Assembly: GCA_949128115.1 (NCBI GenBank)
Contig: OX421967.1
Location: forward strand, 60,028,855 to 60,092,854
Length of the DNA: 64,000 bases
From: Anaspis maculata
Lineage: Eukaryota > Arthropoda > Insecta > Coleoptera > Scraptiidae
Reading direction: 5' to 3'
A model generated the notes under the pieces. That model was not told the origin of the DNA, did no database searches, and saw nothing but the letters and a program-made list of their open reading frames with translations. The translations under genes were made by a program, and so were the position numbers. Positions 10,385-21,689 of the stretch are shown here, piece after piece; the stretch's first letter is position 1; each line of letters opens with the position of its first letter.

Positions 10385-11255
10385 ATGTCATTTTTCAACA
10401 ACATCAAGCATCGTGGACTTGACTCCGTAAGAAACAAATATCCAGATTTATGTCAAGGAATGGACCGGATGAAAGATGTCAAGATCAAGTTGCACATTGA
10501 TTTAACCGTACCACCAGTAGCCAATAAACATCGAAGAACACCTTTCCATTTACGATCACAGCTGGGACAAGAAATCTAACGACTTGAACAGAAAAACATT
10601 ATTGAGAAGGCAAGAGGTCAAACACCCTGGATATCACCGATTGTCATTGTCCCACGAGCTGACAAAGGAAGACTGAGTATTTGTGTAGATATGCGAGAGC
10701 CGAACAAAGCGATAGAAAGAGAAAGACATCCAACGCCGACAATTGATGAAATTATATCCGTGTTGAACGGAGCAAGAGTGTTTTCAAAGCTTGATTTAAA
10801 TGAAGGCTATCATCAGCTAACTCTAGACGAAAACTCACGGTATATCACCACCTTTTCAACACACATGGGATTATACCGTTACAAAAGACTAAATTTCGGC
10901 ATCAATTCGGCTGCTGAGATAGTTCAAAACTCGATTAGACAACTGTTATCCGACATCAGCGGAGTCATAAACGTCAGTGACGACATCCTGATATACGGAG
11001 AGGACCAGAAGCATCACGACAGAACACTCGAACAAGTTCTGCAACGCCTCCATAGTAACAACCTGACGATCAACACAAGAAAATGCGTTTTCAGTACCAG
11101 TAGAATAAATTTTTTTTGATACATATTTTCTTCAGAGGGCATCCACCCGGATCCAGAAAAGTAGAGAACGTTGTGAACCTGAAACCACCAGAAGACCCAC
11201 ATGAGCTGAGAAGTTTCCTAGGGATTTTGAATTATGTTGGAAAATTTCCTAAGTA
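10385..11255 (+). pseudogene. Ty3/Gypsy-type reverse transcriptase fragment, decayed
   Basis: One frame (10385-10579, then 10580-11119) covers the pre-RT linker and most of a Ty3/Gypsy reverse transcriptase. Visible motifs are HRRTPFHLR, TPWISPIVIVPRADKG, FSKLDLNEGYHQ, TFSTHMGLYRYKRLNFG and the catalytic box with SDDILIYG (an SDD variant of YxDD), ending with the thumb/connection FLGILNYVGKF near 11217-11250. Breaks seen: an in-frame stop at 10577-10579, a stop at 11117-11119, and a one-base frameshift near 11160. There is no gag, protease, RNase H, integrase or LTR, so it is a short dead fragment. Confidence 0.85.
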
Positions 11256-11889
11256 GGTAAGGGGTCAGTTGAGCCAGACGTTTCTAGGGACTTTTAGCTG
11301 GTGACTTTTGATTGGCAACACTGAATCTAGTGACATTTTTGACAGGTCGTTAAGCATTGGATCTGTATTACCGGCATTTGACAGGTGGCGCGGGAAATTC
11401 GAAAAGTATTTGGTTTATCTGGTGACTTTTGATTATCATCACTGAATCTAGTTACTTTTTGACCGGTCATCAGGCATTGGGTGCTTTCCACCTAGACGGT
11501 ACAAATACCACCAGACGGCACATGTTCCATCGTACGGCACACAATTTTAGGTGATCCAATGAACGGCACTGAACCGGGGAAGAACACGTAGATGGAAAGC
11601 AACGTTTGGCACCCGCACATGCGTAAATGGCAGGTGTACCGAACTTGGGGCTAGGTGGAAAGCACGCAATGGCTCTGTATCACATGATTTTGACATGTGT
11701 CGGACTTAAACGTGCGGTGAAATTTGAAAAGTTCGTGGAATCTGGAATTGACAGGTCAGGTCACGGATTGTGTTTGACAAGAGACATTTGTTAGCTTAAA
11801 AGCGCGGGATATTGAAATTCCCTATACCTACCGAAGCACTCCTTATCTAGCCCTTGCAAACTCTCAAGTGGTTTGGATTCAATAATTTG

Positions 11890-12032
11890 TGTTGGGTATA
11901 CCGTGTGATCCAAGGCATTCCGAATTGGGGTAGGCTGTGCCCTGGTGAGAAGCAGCGTTACATCCTGGAATTTGACCATGTCACACCCTACCCCAATTCG
12001 GAATGGTTGAGATCACACGGTATAAACACAAG
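11890..12032. repeat. Hairpin element, copy B
   Basis: Copy B of the hairpin at 8968-9107, nearly identical. Confidence 0.6.
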
Positions 12033-12064
12033 CAAATTGAACCATTTGATTGACAGACAGACAA

Positions 12065-12240
12065 TTAAAGGAGACACATGGGACATATGGGACATTGGAA
12101 GTGACATAGGAGACACATTAGGGAACACGTTACGGAAACGTTAGGGGACACGTTGGGGACACGTTGGGGACACGCTAGGGGACACGTTAGGAGACACATC
12201 AGGGACACATTGGGAGACAATTGAAGGGGACATGGGTGAC
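12065..12240. repeat. GGGGACACGTTA minisatellite, copy B
   Basis: Copy B of the minisatellite at 9135-9325 with a different unit count, as expected of slippage after the duplication. Confidence 0.7.
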
Positions 12241-12516
12241 ATTGAAGGAGCAATGAATGGGGACAATCGATGAAGACAAATCAATGGTAAGATTGTTCAT
12301 CCTGCTGAGATAGGCAAACTTAAAGGAAGAGTATATATTTGAATGAGCGGGAGCAAAATAATCAGTAATGAAAGAGCTTTTAACAACGATGGATGGCAAT
12401 ACTGCAAAAAGCAAGAGAAATCGACATAGTCCCGAAAAAATCCATAGTGCTATAGCTGAAGTCCTTCGAGGGGCCTCGATTAGGACAATGCTCGAATTTT
12501 TGGTATTTCAAAGTCC
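12241..12516. other. Linker into LINE fragment, nothing recognised
   Basis: No open frame or repeat supportable. The last ~100 bp may be a frame-broken extension of the LINE ORF that is open from 12517. Confidence 0.4.
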
Positions 12517-13640
12517 ATGCTAGCACGCCTGGTGCAAGAAAATAAAGAAAAGAGAGCCATGTCAGTGCATCCTAAAAATATAGAAAATAGCTCAGCTTTC
12601 TCGAAGAATATGTCTCGAGCTAACATCTTCAACAAAACAAGCATGGAAACAAGAAAGAATTCCAGTGTCGCAGGTGGAACCAGTTTATCTCCAACTCCAA
12701 TAAACTTGAGATCCTATCAATTAGAAACATCCCCTCAAAATCTGCAAACAATGGACAACGGTGAGTCGATGGATGACGAAATGAGTGATGACGAGTCTCC
12801 CTATGATGCTGCTACCGATTATGGATTATCGGCAAAAGATCGATCTCCACCAATGAGGAGTTATGGAAATATCTCCAAGTTAGGTTTCAGCTTTGAGAGA
12901 AGTGGAAAAAATTGCGGAGGTGCGGAGGTGCCGGTACTGACAGAAAGCTATAAAATGGCTGATAACATCAGAATAGTCGCCTGGAACGCAAATGGGCTAC
13001 TTTGACATCGCGATGAAGTACAGGTGTTCCTGGAATTGAACCGAATAGATATATGCCTTATCTCGGAGACCCATTTTACTGATGAATCTCATCTAAAAAT
13101 GAAAGGATACAATGTCTACCATGCAATCCATTCACAAAACGCAGCCAGAGGAGGCAGTGCTATGATAATCAAAAACATTCTACATTACATGGACGAAAAA
13201 ATTGGTACAGAAAAAATTCAACTGCCAGTCGTGAAAATCAAAACAAAGCAATACAACTTGACCGTTGCTGCAATCTACTGCCCGCCAAGGTATAACCTGC
13301 ACAAAACCGATTACTTAGCAATCTTGCAAAACCTGGGCAAAAAGTTCACCCTAGGTGGTGCAAAACACACTCATTGGGGGTCAAGGCTGGTCACCACTAA
13401 AGGTCGTGAATTACTCGCAGCAATAACAGAAAATGGCAGTAAAACTTGCTTCACCGGACGTCCTACCTACTGGCCTACTGACCAGAACAAAGTACCCGAT
13501 CTGATCGATTTTTTCATAACTAGAAAAATCCAGGCAAATTACATGACAAACGACGAAGAACTACACCTGGTGTCGGATCATTCTGCAATTTTACTGACAC
13601 CAAGCGATACTGTAGCAAACCGGGCCTTATTTGCTTGGTT
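12517..13640 (+). pseudogene. Jockey-like LINE: N-terminal part and endonuclease domain, inactive
   Basis: A single frame runs 12517-13668 with one in-frame TGA at 13003-13005. The first ~150 residues are low-complexity. The rest is an AP-like endonuclease domain: start motif IVAWNANGLL, then ICLISETHF (metal-binding Glu), AAIYCPP, and SDHSAI (catalytic His). The third motif, normally Gly-Asp-x-Asn, is shortened to LGGAKHTHWGSR: the Asp/Asn residues are missing by an in-frame loss, so the nuclease would be dead even without the stop. LINE homology ends near 13630-13640. Confidence 0.8.
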
Positions 13641-15711
13641 TCCCCTACTCGGGATTTCTTTTAAATAATTGCTGAAGCTCAATTTTTCTTGTTGTTCCCC
13701 AACTGCTATTTTTCTATAGTTAATTCGAATTATGAGAGAGATTCGGAACTAAATTACGACCGCCTTATCCCCTGCTAAACATTCCGATGCTTCAATGTAA
13801 TGGATGGATCAACCGGACGGCGGAATTATTCCCTCGAAATCTTATCGAACGCCCCAGACTATACATTTCACACGTCTACGTGCTAATTAACCCGTCGTGG
13901 GGAAACTTTGAAAGAGTTGGACCACCGAAGAAGGCCGCTCTTATTGGTCCGTAAGACCACGCGGTGAAAAAATAGCCCAAGTTGATAAATAGGACTAACG
14001 GGACTCGCGACTGGCAATCGACTTCCGACCCAACTTTGAACCGAGCTGCATTTTCGTTGCAGGCTGCGCCGCGGTTAAATTCAATCACTAATTTATTCAT
14101 GAATAATTAACTAAAGTCACTAAGTTTCTAAGCCTCGGATGTGTCGGCGGAACCGTCCAAGTTTGGCGGGTCCCCCCAGTAAAATTCTCGAATTTTGAGT
14201 GGTTAAAGTGCCACAATTCTACTGTTGAAATCACGCGCGAGTAATCCATTGAATTCCTTCCCTGGTACTACACAGGAAATCGACGCGTTATGATATTTAC
14301 ATTTTTCTAAGTTACGCGAAAACGCGTTCCTTCGTAACGTGCAACCTATTCGCCCCAAAGACATGACCCCTGTGTTCTTCGCGAGTGAACTCTGTTGGAA
14401 CCCAGAGAGGAACGCAAAAATTAGAGTCCTTATCAGTGTGACGTCACCGTATATGAGGTAAAATCTATTAAATTAATATCTTCACGGATGAAGATTGAGT
14501 CACCTGTAATAATGATCACCTGCTATAACTATGTCTCTCATGCTAGTGAAATCTCTCTCTCTCTTGTATCCCCACTTACGTCATGTGCACGAGCTATGAC
14601 GAATAAACGCCAATATGGCGTCGCGACAGTTGTTGTATTACTCTCTCATATCTCGTTCTAAATGTATTGTTAACCATGGAAATGGTACCACGAGTGAAGC
14701 AGTGGGTGACGCCCTCTGGCTGTGCGAGCGCGAGTCAGAGCGCAGGGCTCTACTTTACCGGCGCAGTCACTGAATGTCAATTACGTCATTCAAACGTCAC
14801 AGTGTCAGCTGAGTTTGTTTGTTTACCAATTAATGTTTTAAGTCACGTGGATGGCTGTATTTGTGAATATTTTTTATACTAGTTTTTGATAACAATCTTG
14901 CAGTATTTGTATTTTCAATTTTGCTTATTTTTTTCAATAGATAATGTTGTTCTGAGGAATCTTTTGTTTATCTGACCACCCTTCACGTAGACAGATAATT
15001 ATAAGCTGGGAGTTCCTACTCGATTCAAATGCCTCGTCTGCCGGACTCAACATAAACGCCTTTCTGAAGAGTTAGAACCAGAAATAGATGCACGCTACCC
15101 TAACCTAGATTGAAACCGTAAGATGCACCCAGATGGTCTGTTCCCCTCCCTCTATGGATCTGTCTCTCCATATAAAACAACTGAGAACAGTGGTGGCAGC
15201 ACGTTACCACCCTAGATATAAGCAACCCCTATTCTAACGACCATATAGGGTCATCGACCCACTATAGTTCCCCCAAACCGTACATAAGGTACAGGAACTC
15301 GTAACACGTATTATCATACATACCTACTTTATTGTAGGTATTTACATTGTTTAGTTTATTTGAACACCAACCATCCCCAGTTTTGCAGTTGGTGGTATTT
15401 TAATATCTATTAATACTTTGGAAATGTCTTGGACATATTTCAATTACGTCGATCGTAAACCGCAATTTCATATTCAAATTAACCCCAAAAATTCTAAAAT
15501 CGTGTTATACTATAATAGGTAACCCTCAACCCCTTGAATCAAAGTTATCTTTAATATTTTTATCCTGTTTGTTACGATTGTGGCAAATGGTAAGATCATT
15601 TCGCCTAATACATGAATCTTTTATATTGCCATGTAACCCCTTTTAAACCCCTTATAGTTTTCATCATCCCAATTGAAATCATCCCTGTTTGTTACAATAC
15701 CATGATAAAAA
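13641..15711. mobile_element. ~2.07-kb foreign insertion splitting the LINE
   Basis: LINE coding sequence stops near 13635 and resumes in the same orientation near 15712, so this block is a later insertion. Possible LTR- or promoter-like pieces are a CT-rich run at 14550-14573, AATAAA at 14604, and a TATAAAA-containing stretch near 15172. I found no terminal repeats, target duplication or coding sequence. The ORFs at 13876-14100 and 14667-14882 have no support. Element class unknown. Confidence 0.5.
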
Positions 15712-16255
15712 AAGTGACAGATCCTATCTGGTGGATAAATATACTAACTGACAGGGATTCCAAAAAACTCTCGATAAGAAAATAAGACTGGATGTGCCCC
15801 TTACCAATCCAGATCAACTAGAGATAGAAGCTGAAAAATTCCTTGTTGATGTACAACAGGCAGCTTGGAAGAATACCCCAAAAATCAAGTATACATCAAA
15901 GGGAATAAATTATCCTAGAGAAATAAGAGAGTTGATAGCCGAAAAAAGACGTGTCCGACGACAATGGCATGAAAGCAGAACACCAATAAACAAAAACGCA
16001 CTGAACAACATCACTCAAAGAGTCAAAAGAGAATTCAAAAAAATTGAAAGTGAAACTTGGGAAAACTACTTAATGGAATTGACAAGTGACAGCTCCACGA
16101 AACATTCGCTATGGAAAGCCACTAAAAATCTGAAAAGACCGATACTGCAAAATCCACCTATTAGAAATGGACAAGGACCATGGGCAAAAAGTGGTAGAGA
16201 TAAAGCCGACATATTTGCTGAATATCTGGAGAACGTCTTCAATACATTGTATTAA
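15712..16255 (+). pseudogene. Jockey-like LINE: region between endonuclease and RT
   Basis: Continuation of the LINE. The frame runs SYLVDKYTN, an in-frame TGA at 15749-15751, then FQKTLDKKIRLDVPLTNPDQ and about 150 residues typical of the Jockey-clade linker (IRELIAEKRRVRRQWHESRT, SLWKATKNLKRP, KADIFAEYLENVF). This normally precedes the reverse transcriptase. Homology stops at the TAA (16253-16255) and no RT follows, so the copy is 3'-truncated. Confidence 0.78.
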
Positions 16256-17325
16256 TCTAATAATAATATAACAGCAGCAACTTTATCGCGGGTATAGCCT
16301 TATTTTTTCAGTTTCAAGCTGGCTTACACCCAACGTCAAACCAACTCGATTTTATAGTGTTTAAGAAATGATAATTATGTCGAATGCCTGATTTAAATGC
16401 GTGAAATAGTTGCAGTTATCCATGGTCTGCAAAAAATATCAAATAATAGTTGCTATATTTCAAGTTCACTATAGTAGTCAAAAGAAATCGCATCTAGCTT
16501 AGCTTACCATGACCACCTACTTGAAGCTTATTTAGTCCAATATCAGCTTCGTTGAAAACTCGTCTATTGATTTCCAAACAATAATTCGATAGTTATTGGA
16601 ATGACGGACACACAGACGGACAGACGAATAAGGAAATAAATAATCTTTGTGGGTTGTACATCTAGAGTCCCTAAGCTGTGCACACGAGTGGCATCTTCTC
16701 ATCAAAAAATGCAAGGTACTTTCAACTAGCATCCGGACTATTCTCTTGTCCTCCATGTAGCCCTATAGCTGAACAAAACAGACCTATTTCAATTTTGGGA
16801 TGTGGCGCCTGTGTCAGCCAACCTTTACCTGTTAATATTGCACTTATTTCCGTACTCAGGACACCAGAATACACCACCGGAATACACCCACTTTTACTGT
16901 TACATCTTACAAAAAACTGACCTCACGGAAATAGGCCATAGTTAATGAAAGTATAAAAGCCGCGAACAGCGCCGTGGCCCTTCCTCACGTGTCAGGGCAA
17001 TCCCCAAGCTCGTGCTGCGCGCTTTTCAACCTGAACTGACTTTCAACCTCACAGACGTCTGAGACGGTGACAGTTAGATCATGACAAACATTTAAAATTC
17101 GTAGTCGCAATCTGTTAGTGTAAAATCAAGTAGCCCCCCCGTCCGGGGCAAGATGACGTCATTCCGCAGCTGACACATCGGTGCATGGCCAACAGTTTTG
17201 TGTTTTAAATTCACAAAATAAAACAAAATATCAAGATTTTCGAAAAACCGTTCAGTCTGTCGTGCTATTTGGCTAACAAAGCATCATTGGAGGCAATAAA
17301 AAAAAATCGTGCTAGGACCCTACTC
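16256..17325. other. Intergenic, one promoter-like patch
   Basis: Unique AT-rich sequence. A TATAAAAG at 16951-16958 followed by GC-rich sequence looks promoter-like, but no convincing ORF follows. Nothing else recognised. Confidence 0.4.
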
Positions 17326-17541
17326 ATTCAAATTCATTTTTTGGCCTGTTTCTGTTGAATAGCAGGGCTTGGTTGAAAGGTAATCTCCATAGCCGAAGAG
17401 TTTTTTTACGACCAAATCGAGTCTAATTTTATGTTTCACTCTCGATTTTGTCATTGAAAAAGGTTGGTTCTGGGATTTTCCTCTCAACCAAGCTCTTCTA
17501 CCCAACAGTGGCAAGCCAAAGAATGAATTTGAATGAATTCA
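17326..17541. repeat. Palindromic MITE-like element
   Basis: Arms TCATTCAAATTCATT...GCTTGGTTGAAAGG (17328-17382) and the complement CCTCTCAACCAAGC...AATGAATTTGAATGA (17480-17538), around a ~100-bp core with its own small palindrome (CAAATCGAG / CTCGATTTTG). The 64-aa ORF inside is an artefact. Confidence 0.6.
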
Positions 17542-18088
17542 GTTGAACAATGAGTCGATTATGTCAGTATGAAAATGGAAACTTACCCACAAATTTCACT
17601 TTAATATTTATTGTCGGAATGGTTTTAGGTGTGGCATCTGAATTTAAGAGTGATTCTTGAAGCATTTTTCCTTGGCTTTTCGATTCCGATAGCAGTTTTT
17701 TAGAAAAGCGGTCAGAAAACGTACTTTTTGATCAAATAACAAAGAGGCACATTTTTTCTGGCCCGGCCCTGGATCTTGACTTAATCGGTATGGCTTCTGG
17801 CTAACAGAGAAATATTGCTGTTATTATATCTTCGTAACGAATGGAGAAAACAACATTTCTTTTGTGGATCCTGACTCGCCTCGAAGTCCTCTATCTCCCA
17901 TTAGCCTATGTAAGGTCACTCATGAATCACAAGATTCACAAGGCAAGGCTAGCACAAGGAAAGGTAGCTTCAACTTTCACGTCACATTGACGCATGAGCT
18001 TCGAGTTTCGGCTGGCAGAGGGCGCCAGCTATCTCTGGGGCCAGCAATCAGCAATCCAGCATCTGTTCCTCCAGTAAGCGGGCTCTAG
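17542..18088. other. Upstream of first ZF gene, nothing recognised
   Basis: Unique sequence to the start of the ZF duplication at 18089. It differs from the region upstream of the second ZF gene, which holds the THAP 5' end, so the first ZF gene has lost or never had a divergent partner here. Confidence 0.45.
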
Positions 18089-18131
18089 CAACCAGGACCA
18101 GGAAGACGTATTATTGTTTCTCTCGTTGCTG

Positions 18132-18139
18132 TGACGTCA
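18132..18139. promoter_or_regulatory. CRE palindrome in first ZF promoter
   Basis: TGACGTCA followed at once by CTTCCG (ETS-like). The same arrangement is kept in the paralogue at 28389-28396. It lies 40 bp above the 5' UTR splice donor. Confidence 0.5.
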
Positions 18140-18179
18140 CTTCCGATTTGTTGTACCCACTCCTTCATCAACACAAAAT

Positions 18180-18241
18180 GTAAGTTGCTGGTGAATGCCA
18201 TGAATAGTTCATATCAGTGTGCTATTTCTGTAATCTTTTAG
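18180..18241 (+). other. 62-bp intron in 5' UTR of first ZF gene
   Basis: Donor GTAAGTTG at 18180 and acceptor TTTTAG ending 18241, 16 bp above the ATG. The paralogue has an intron of the same length at 28437-28498. Confidence 0.7.
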
Positions 18242-18257
18242 GTTAGAATTACCCGAA

Positions 18258-20057
18258 ATGGTTGACACGTACAGCTGCTCGCATTGTTCGCATCGGACTG
18301 AATCCGCCTTTCAACTCGCCCATCACGTCCAGAGGAATCACAAAAATATTTATGCTGCCGAACTGTACCATGCCATTGTCGAACCGCAACAGTTTCCCTG
18401 CACCTGCTGCGATTACAAGAGCTATTATCAGTTCGAACTGTACGAACATTATGAACAAGCACATGGCCGGGAGACGACCAATGAGAATGAAGATGAAACG
18501 TTTCGCCAAGAAACTGAAAGATACTCGTGTGACTACTGCAGATACGAGTCGGATTCGAGTTTATGTCTTGTGAAACACCACGATTTGTGTGGAAATGAGC
18601 CGGCGGGCAGACCACAACAAACCAGAGAAGCGGCGGAGAACATGGCGTCGCCAAATTTGGATGGGGCTTTTGCAAGAAGAACCGTCAGAGATACTGGAAT
18701 AATAGGATTGAAGTTGGCGACGCATTGCAACCATTGTTCGTACCGAACCAAACGAAAATCAGATTTTAAGAAGCACATGGTGAATAAACATGCTGCTGCT
18801 GAAGAAATAAACTGGTTCCAGTGCAACCATTGTTCGTACCGAACTAAAGATAAGTCCAATTTGAAAAGGCACATGCTGAAACATGCTGCCAATGAAGAAA
18901 TCAGCTGGTTCCAATGCAACCATTGTTCGTACCGAGCTAAACAAAAGGTAACTTTGAAAGAGCATTTGTTAGATAAACATACTGCGAATGAAGAAATCAA
19001 CTGGTTCCAGTGCAAACATTGTTCGTACCGAGCTAAACGGAAGTCATATTTGAAATCGCACATCATGAATAAACATACTGCGAACGAAGAAATCAACTGG
19101 TTCCAGTGCAAACATTGTTCGTTTCGAGCTAAACAAAAGTCACATTTGAAATTGCACATCATTAATAAACATACTGCGAATGAAGACATCGATTGGTTCC
19201 AATGCAACCATTGTTCGTACCGAGATAAACAAAAGTCATGTTTGAAATGGCACATCATGAATAAACATACTGCAAATGAGGAAATCGCCTGGTTCCAGTG
19301 CAACCATTGTTCGTTTCGAGTTAAACAAAAGTCACATTTGAAATTGCACATCATTAATAAACATACTGCGAATGAAGACATCGATTGGTTCCAATGCAAC
19401 CATTGTTCGTACCGAGCCAAACAAAAGTCAACTTTGAATGAGCACATGTTGAAAAAACATACAACCAATGAAGAAATCAGCTGGTTCCAATGCAACCATT
19501 GTTCGTACCGAGCTAAACAAAAGTTCACTTTAAAAGAGCACTTGTTAAATAAACATACTGCGAATGAAGAAATCAACTGGCTCCAGTGCAAATATTGTTC
19601 GTACCGAGCTAAACGGAAGTCATATTTGAAATCGCACATCATGAATAAACATACTGCGAACGAAGAAATCAACTGGTTCCAGTGCAAACATTGTTCGTTT
19701 CGAGCTAAACAAAAGTCACATTTGAAATTGCACATCATTAATAAACATACTGCGAATGAAGACATCGATTGGTTCCAATGCAACCATTGTTCGTACCGAG
19801 ATAAACAAAAGTCATGTTCGAAATGGCACATCATGAATAAACATACTGCAAATGAGGAAATCGCCTGGTTCCAGTGCAACCATTGTTCCTACCGAACCAA
19901 ACGAAAATCAGATTTGAACAAGCATATGGTGAATAAACATGCTGCTGATGAAGAAATAAACTGGTTCCGGTGCAAACATTGTTCGTACCGATCCAAACGA
20001 AAATCTAATTTGGAAAGGCACATGCTGACGCACGCTGCCAGAGAAGAAATCAGCTGA
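18258..20057 (+). CDS. C2H2 zinc-finger array protein, copy 1
   Basis: A 599-aa single-exon coding region starting at ATG 18258, the first ATG after the 5' UTR intron. The N terminus carries two or three divergent fingers (CSHCSHRTESAFQLAHHV, CTCCDYKSYYQFELYEHY, and a CDYCRYESDSSLCLVKHH variant). A ~50-residue spacer follows, then 14 tandem fingers of 32 residues, C-x2-C-x12-H-x4-H, with the unusual linker TANEEINWFQ instead of TGEKP. Fingers 3-6 and 9-12 are near-identical, a 576-bp internal duplication. It is probably a nuclear DNA-binding regulator. The stop (TGA 20055-20057) replaces the conserved Trp of a linker, and finger sequence continues beyond it. Confidence 0.88.
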   Translation: MVDTYSCSHCSHRTESAFQLAHHVQRNHKNIYAAELYHAIVEPQQFPCTCCDYKSYYQFELYEHYEQAHGRETTNENEDETFRQETERYSCDYCRYESDSSLCLVKHHDLCGNEPAGRPQQTREAAENMASPNLDGAFARRTVRDTGIIGLKLATHCNHCSYRTKRKSDFKKHMVNKHAAAEEINWFQCNHCSYRTKDKSNLKRHMLKHAANEEISWFQCNHCSYRAKQKVTLKEHLLDKHTANEEINWFQCKHCSYRAKRKSYLKSHIMNKHTANEEINWFQCKHCSFRAKQKSHLKLHIINKHTANEDIDWFQCNHCSYRDKQKSCLKWHIMNKHTANEEIAWFQCNHCSFRVKQKSHLKLHIINKHTANEDIDWFQCNHCSYRAKQKSTLNEHMLKKHTTNEEISWFQCNHCSYRAKQKFTLKEHLLNKHTANEEINWLQCKYCSYRAKRKSYLKSHIMNKHTANEEINWFQCKHCSFRAKQKSHLKLHIINKHTANEDIDWFQCNHCSYRDKQKSCSKWHIMNKHTANEEIAWFQCNHCSYRTKRKSDLNKHMVNKHAADEEINWFRCKHCSYRSKRKSNLERHMLTHAAREEIS

Positions 20058-20262
20058 TTTCGGTGCAACCATTGTTCGTACCGATCGAGAGAAAGGTCAA
20101 AATTGAAAGGGCACAATCATGTTGACACATGCCACATGCTGCCAATGAAGAGAACTACTAACTGGTTCGAGTGCAACCACTGTTCGTACCGAGCTCAACA
20201 AAAGTTACATTCAAAAAGACATTTGCTGAAACACGCTAGAATACAACTTGTCCCAGTGTAAC
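20058..20262 (+). pseudogene. Read-past finger remnants of first ZF gene
   Basis: After the TGA the frame continues into a finger (CNHCSYRSRERSKLKGH), a disturbed segment and another finger (CNHCSYRAQQKLHSKRH), then a stop near 20260. The same remnants follow the second ZF gene, so the truncation predates the duplication. Confidence 0.65.
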
Positions 20263-20383
20263 CAGTATTGTATCGATTTACCGAACTAAAATACCGTATA
20301 ATCAAAAACTTTCTTACTCAAGAGTGCTATGATTTTTTTTTGTCATTCACAGTTATGTTGGTAGGACTGTAATTAACATCATT

Positions 20384-20872
20384 AGGTTTGTTCCATCGGC
20401 AGTCCCTGACGGTCCGTGGACGTCAGCAGCATGCGCATTGCGATTTTGGCGTTCCATCAAAATCTCGGACGATCCCCTGACTGACGATCAGCTGTTCCAC
20501 CATCGGCTCAAACTAGTTTCGGGACGGTCAGAAAATTTTGCGGATTTTAAGGAAACCTATCGTCCGGGCTTGCGCAGCGAAACATATTCATTTGGCATCG
20601 AGCCTTCTCTGGTCAATGTTAGATTAGATTGATGGTTTCATTATTCATTCATTTAATTTTCAAAATACCTACACGGCTTATTTCCAGCTGCAAACTGCCA
20701 AACGATGGAAAATTAAGTACCTAGCCATTAGCCATGATTCCATGATTGACGGTTTGCTGTTCCATCAACGAGCAGCAGCCAGGCGGAAACTGGTCCGAAG
20801 TGGGCCATGCGCATTGCTTACAGTTTGCAAACTGTCCGTAACTAGTTTGGGATTTCTGATGGAACAAACCCA
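20384..20872. mobile_element. ~490-bp insertion with inverted ends, absent from paralogue
   Basis: Ends GGTTTGTTCCATC and GATGGAACAAACC are inverted repeats. In the second ZF locus the flanks are joined directly (near 30772), so this is a copy-1-specific insertion. I see no clear target duplication and no coding sequence; the ORF at 20438-20632 is unsupported. Confidence 0.65.
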
Positions 20873-21689
20873 AAGTTCTGCCTCCACATACTTGAATAGC
20901 AATACCGCGCAAGAGAGACCTCCGTTTATATTGGAACAAAAACAAATAATAGCTTTTTATAGGTCCAGTAAGAGCTAATGAACGAACATTCACAACTAAT
21001 TTTGTTCAGTCAACTGAGGGTCGGTATACCTACAATAAATAGAACAATAATTGTGAATACAGTGTCGGTACACAATGAATAGTTCAACAATGATTGCAAA
21101 TACAGTATCGCATGATGTCTTCTGTTGATGTAGGTACCAGAGAAATAGAGTATTTGAGAAGGTAAGTCCAAATCAATACTCAAGACTTGATTTACTATTT
21201 GACTGACTGAAGTAAATAGCACAACAACATTTTGATTCTTCTATCATGAACACATCATTAAAACAGGGGCGCTTAGATTAAAATATGTTCAAAAAGAAAT
21301 TATCTTATCTTTTTGTCAGTAGAATAGCAGATAATTTTGAATTCGGTTATTGATGTTTTCAACAAACCTAATTATTTACAAAAAAGGTTAAAGTCACTTA
21401 AATCATCCACGTCATATTCTCTCAGTCCATTTGCTCAACCCATTCACTCTTTTACCCTCTTTTATGAACACTCCTTCAGACTCGAGGTAATCTTTTGCTT
21501 TGTTTGCTATATGACAATGACAAGTCCTACCTTTTCAAATAATGGGTTTGTTTTGGCAAGCAATCATCTCTGTTGTTTGCTGTAGTTAGTACTAGTTAGT
21601 CAACAAACAGTTCTTAGCAATAAACTTGCCCTGCCGCTAAAACATCCTTGCCTGATATTTATGATTTGTTTTGATGTGAATTAACTAAA
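20873..21689. other. Shared 3' intergenic of the ZF/THAP pair
   Basis: Sequence between convergent 3' ends, closely matching 30773-30817 plus 31833-32594 of the second unit. No gene recognised. Confidence 0.55.

Larger units (their letters stand above)
9321..12236. repeat. Tandem segmental duplication, copy B
   Basis: This copy matches A over 9321-9860 and ~11216-12236 and keeps the intervening ~1.35 kb, which holds a hairpin MITE and a decayed Gypsy pol segment. A few percent of scattered substitutions separate A from B. Confidence 0.85.

Noticed and set aside
18533..19879. 448-aa antisense ORF under the first ZF array
   Set aside because: It is open because the 96-bp finger repeat happens to lack stops in that frame; the sense strand has clear C2H2 fingers. 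Similar antisense ORFs lie under ZF2.
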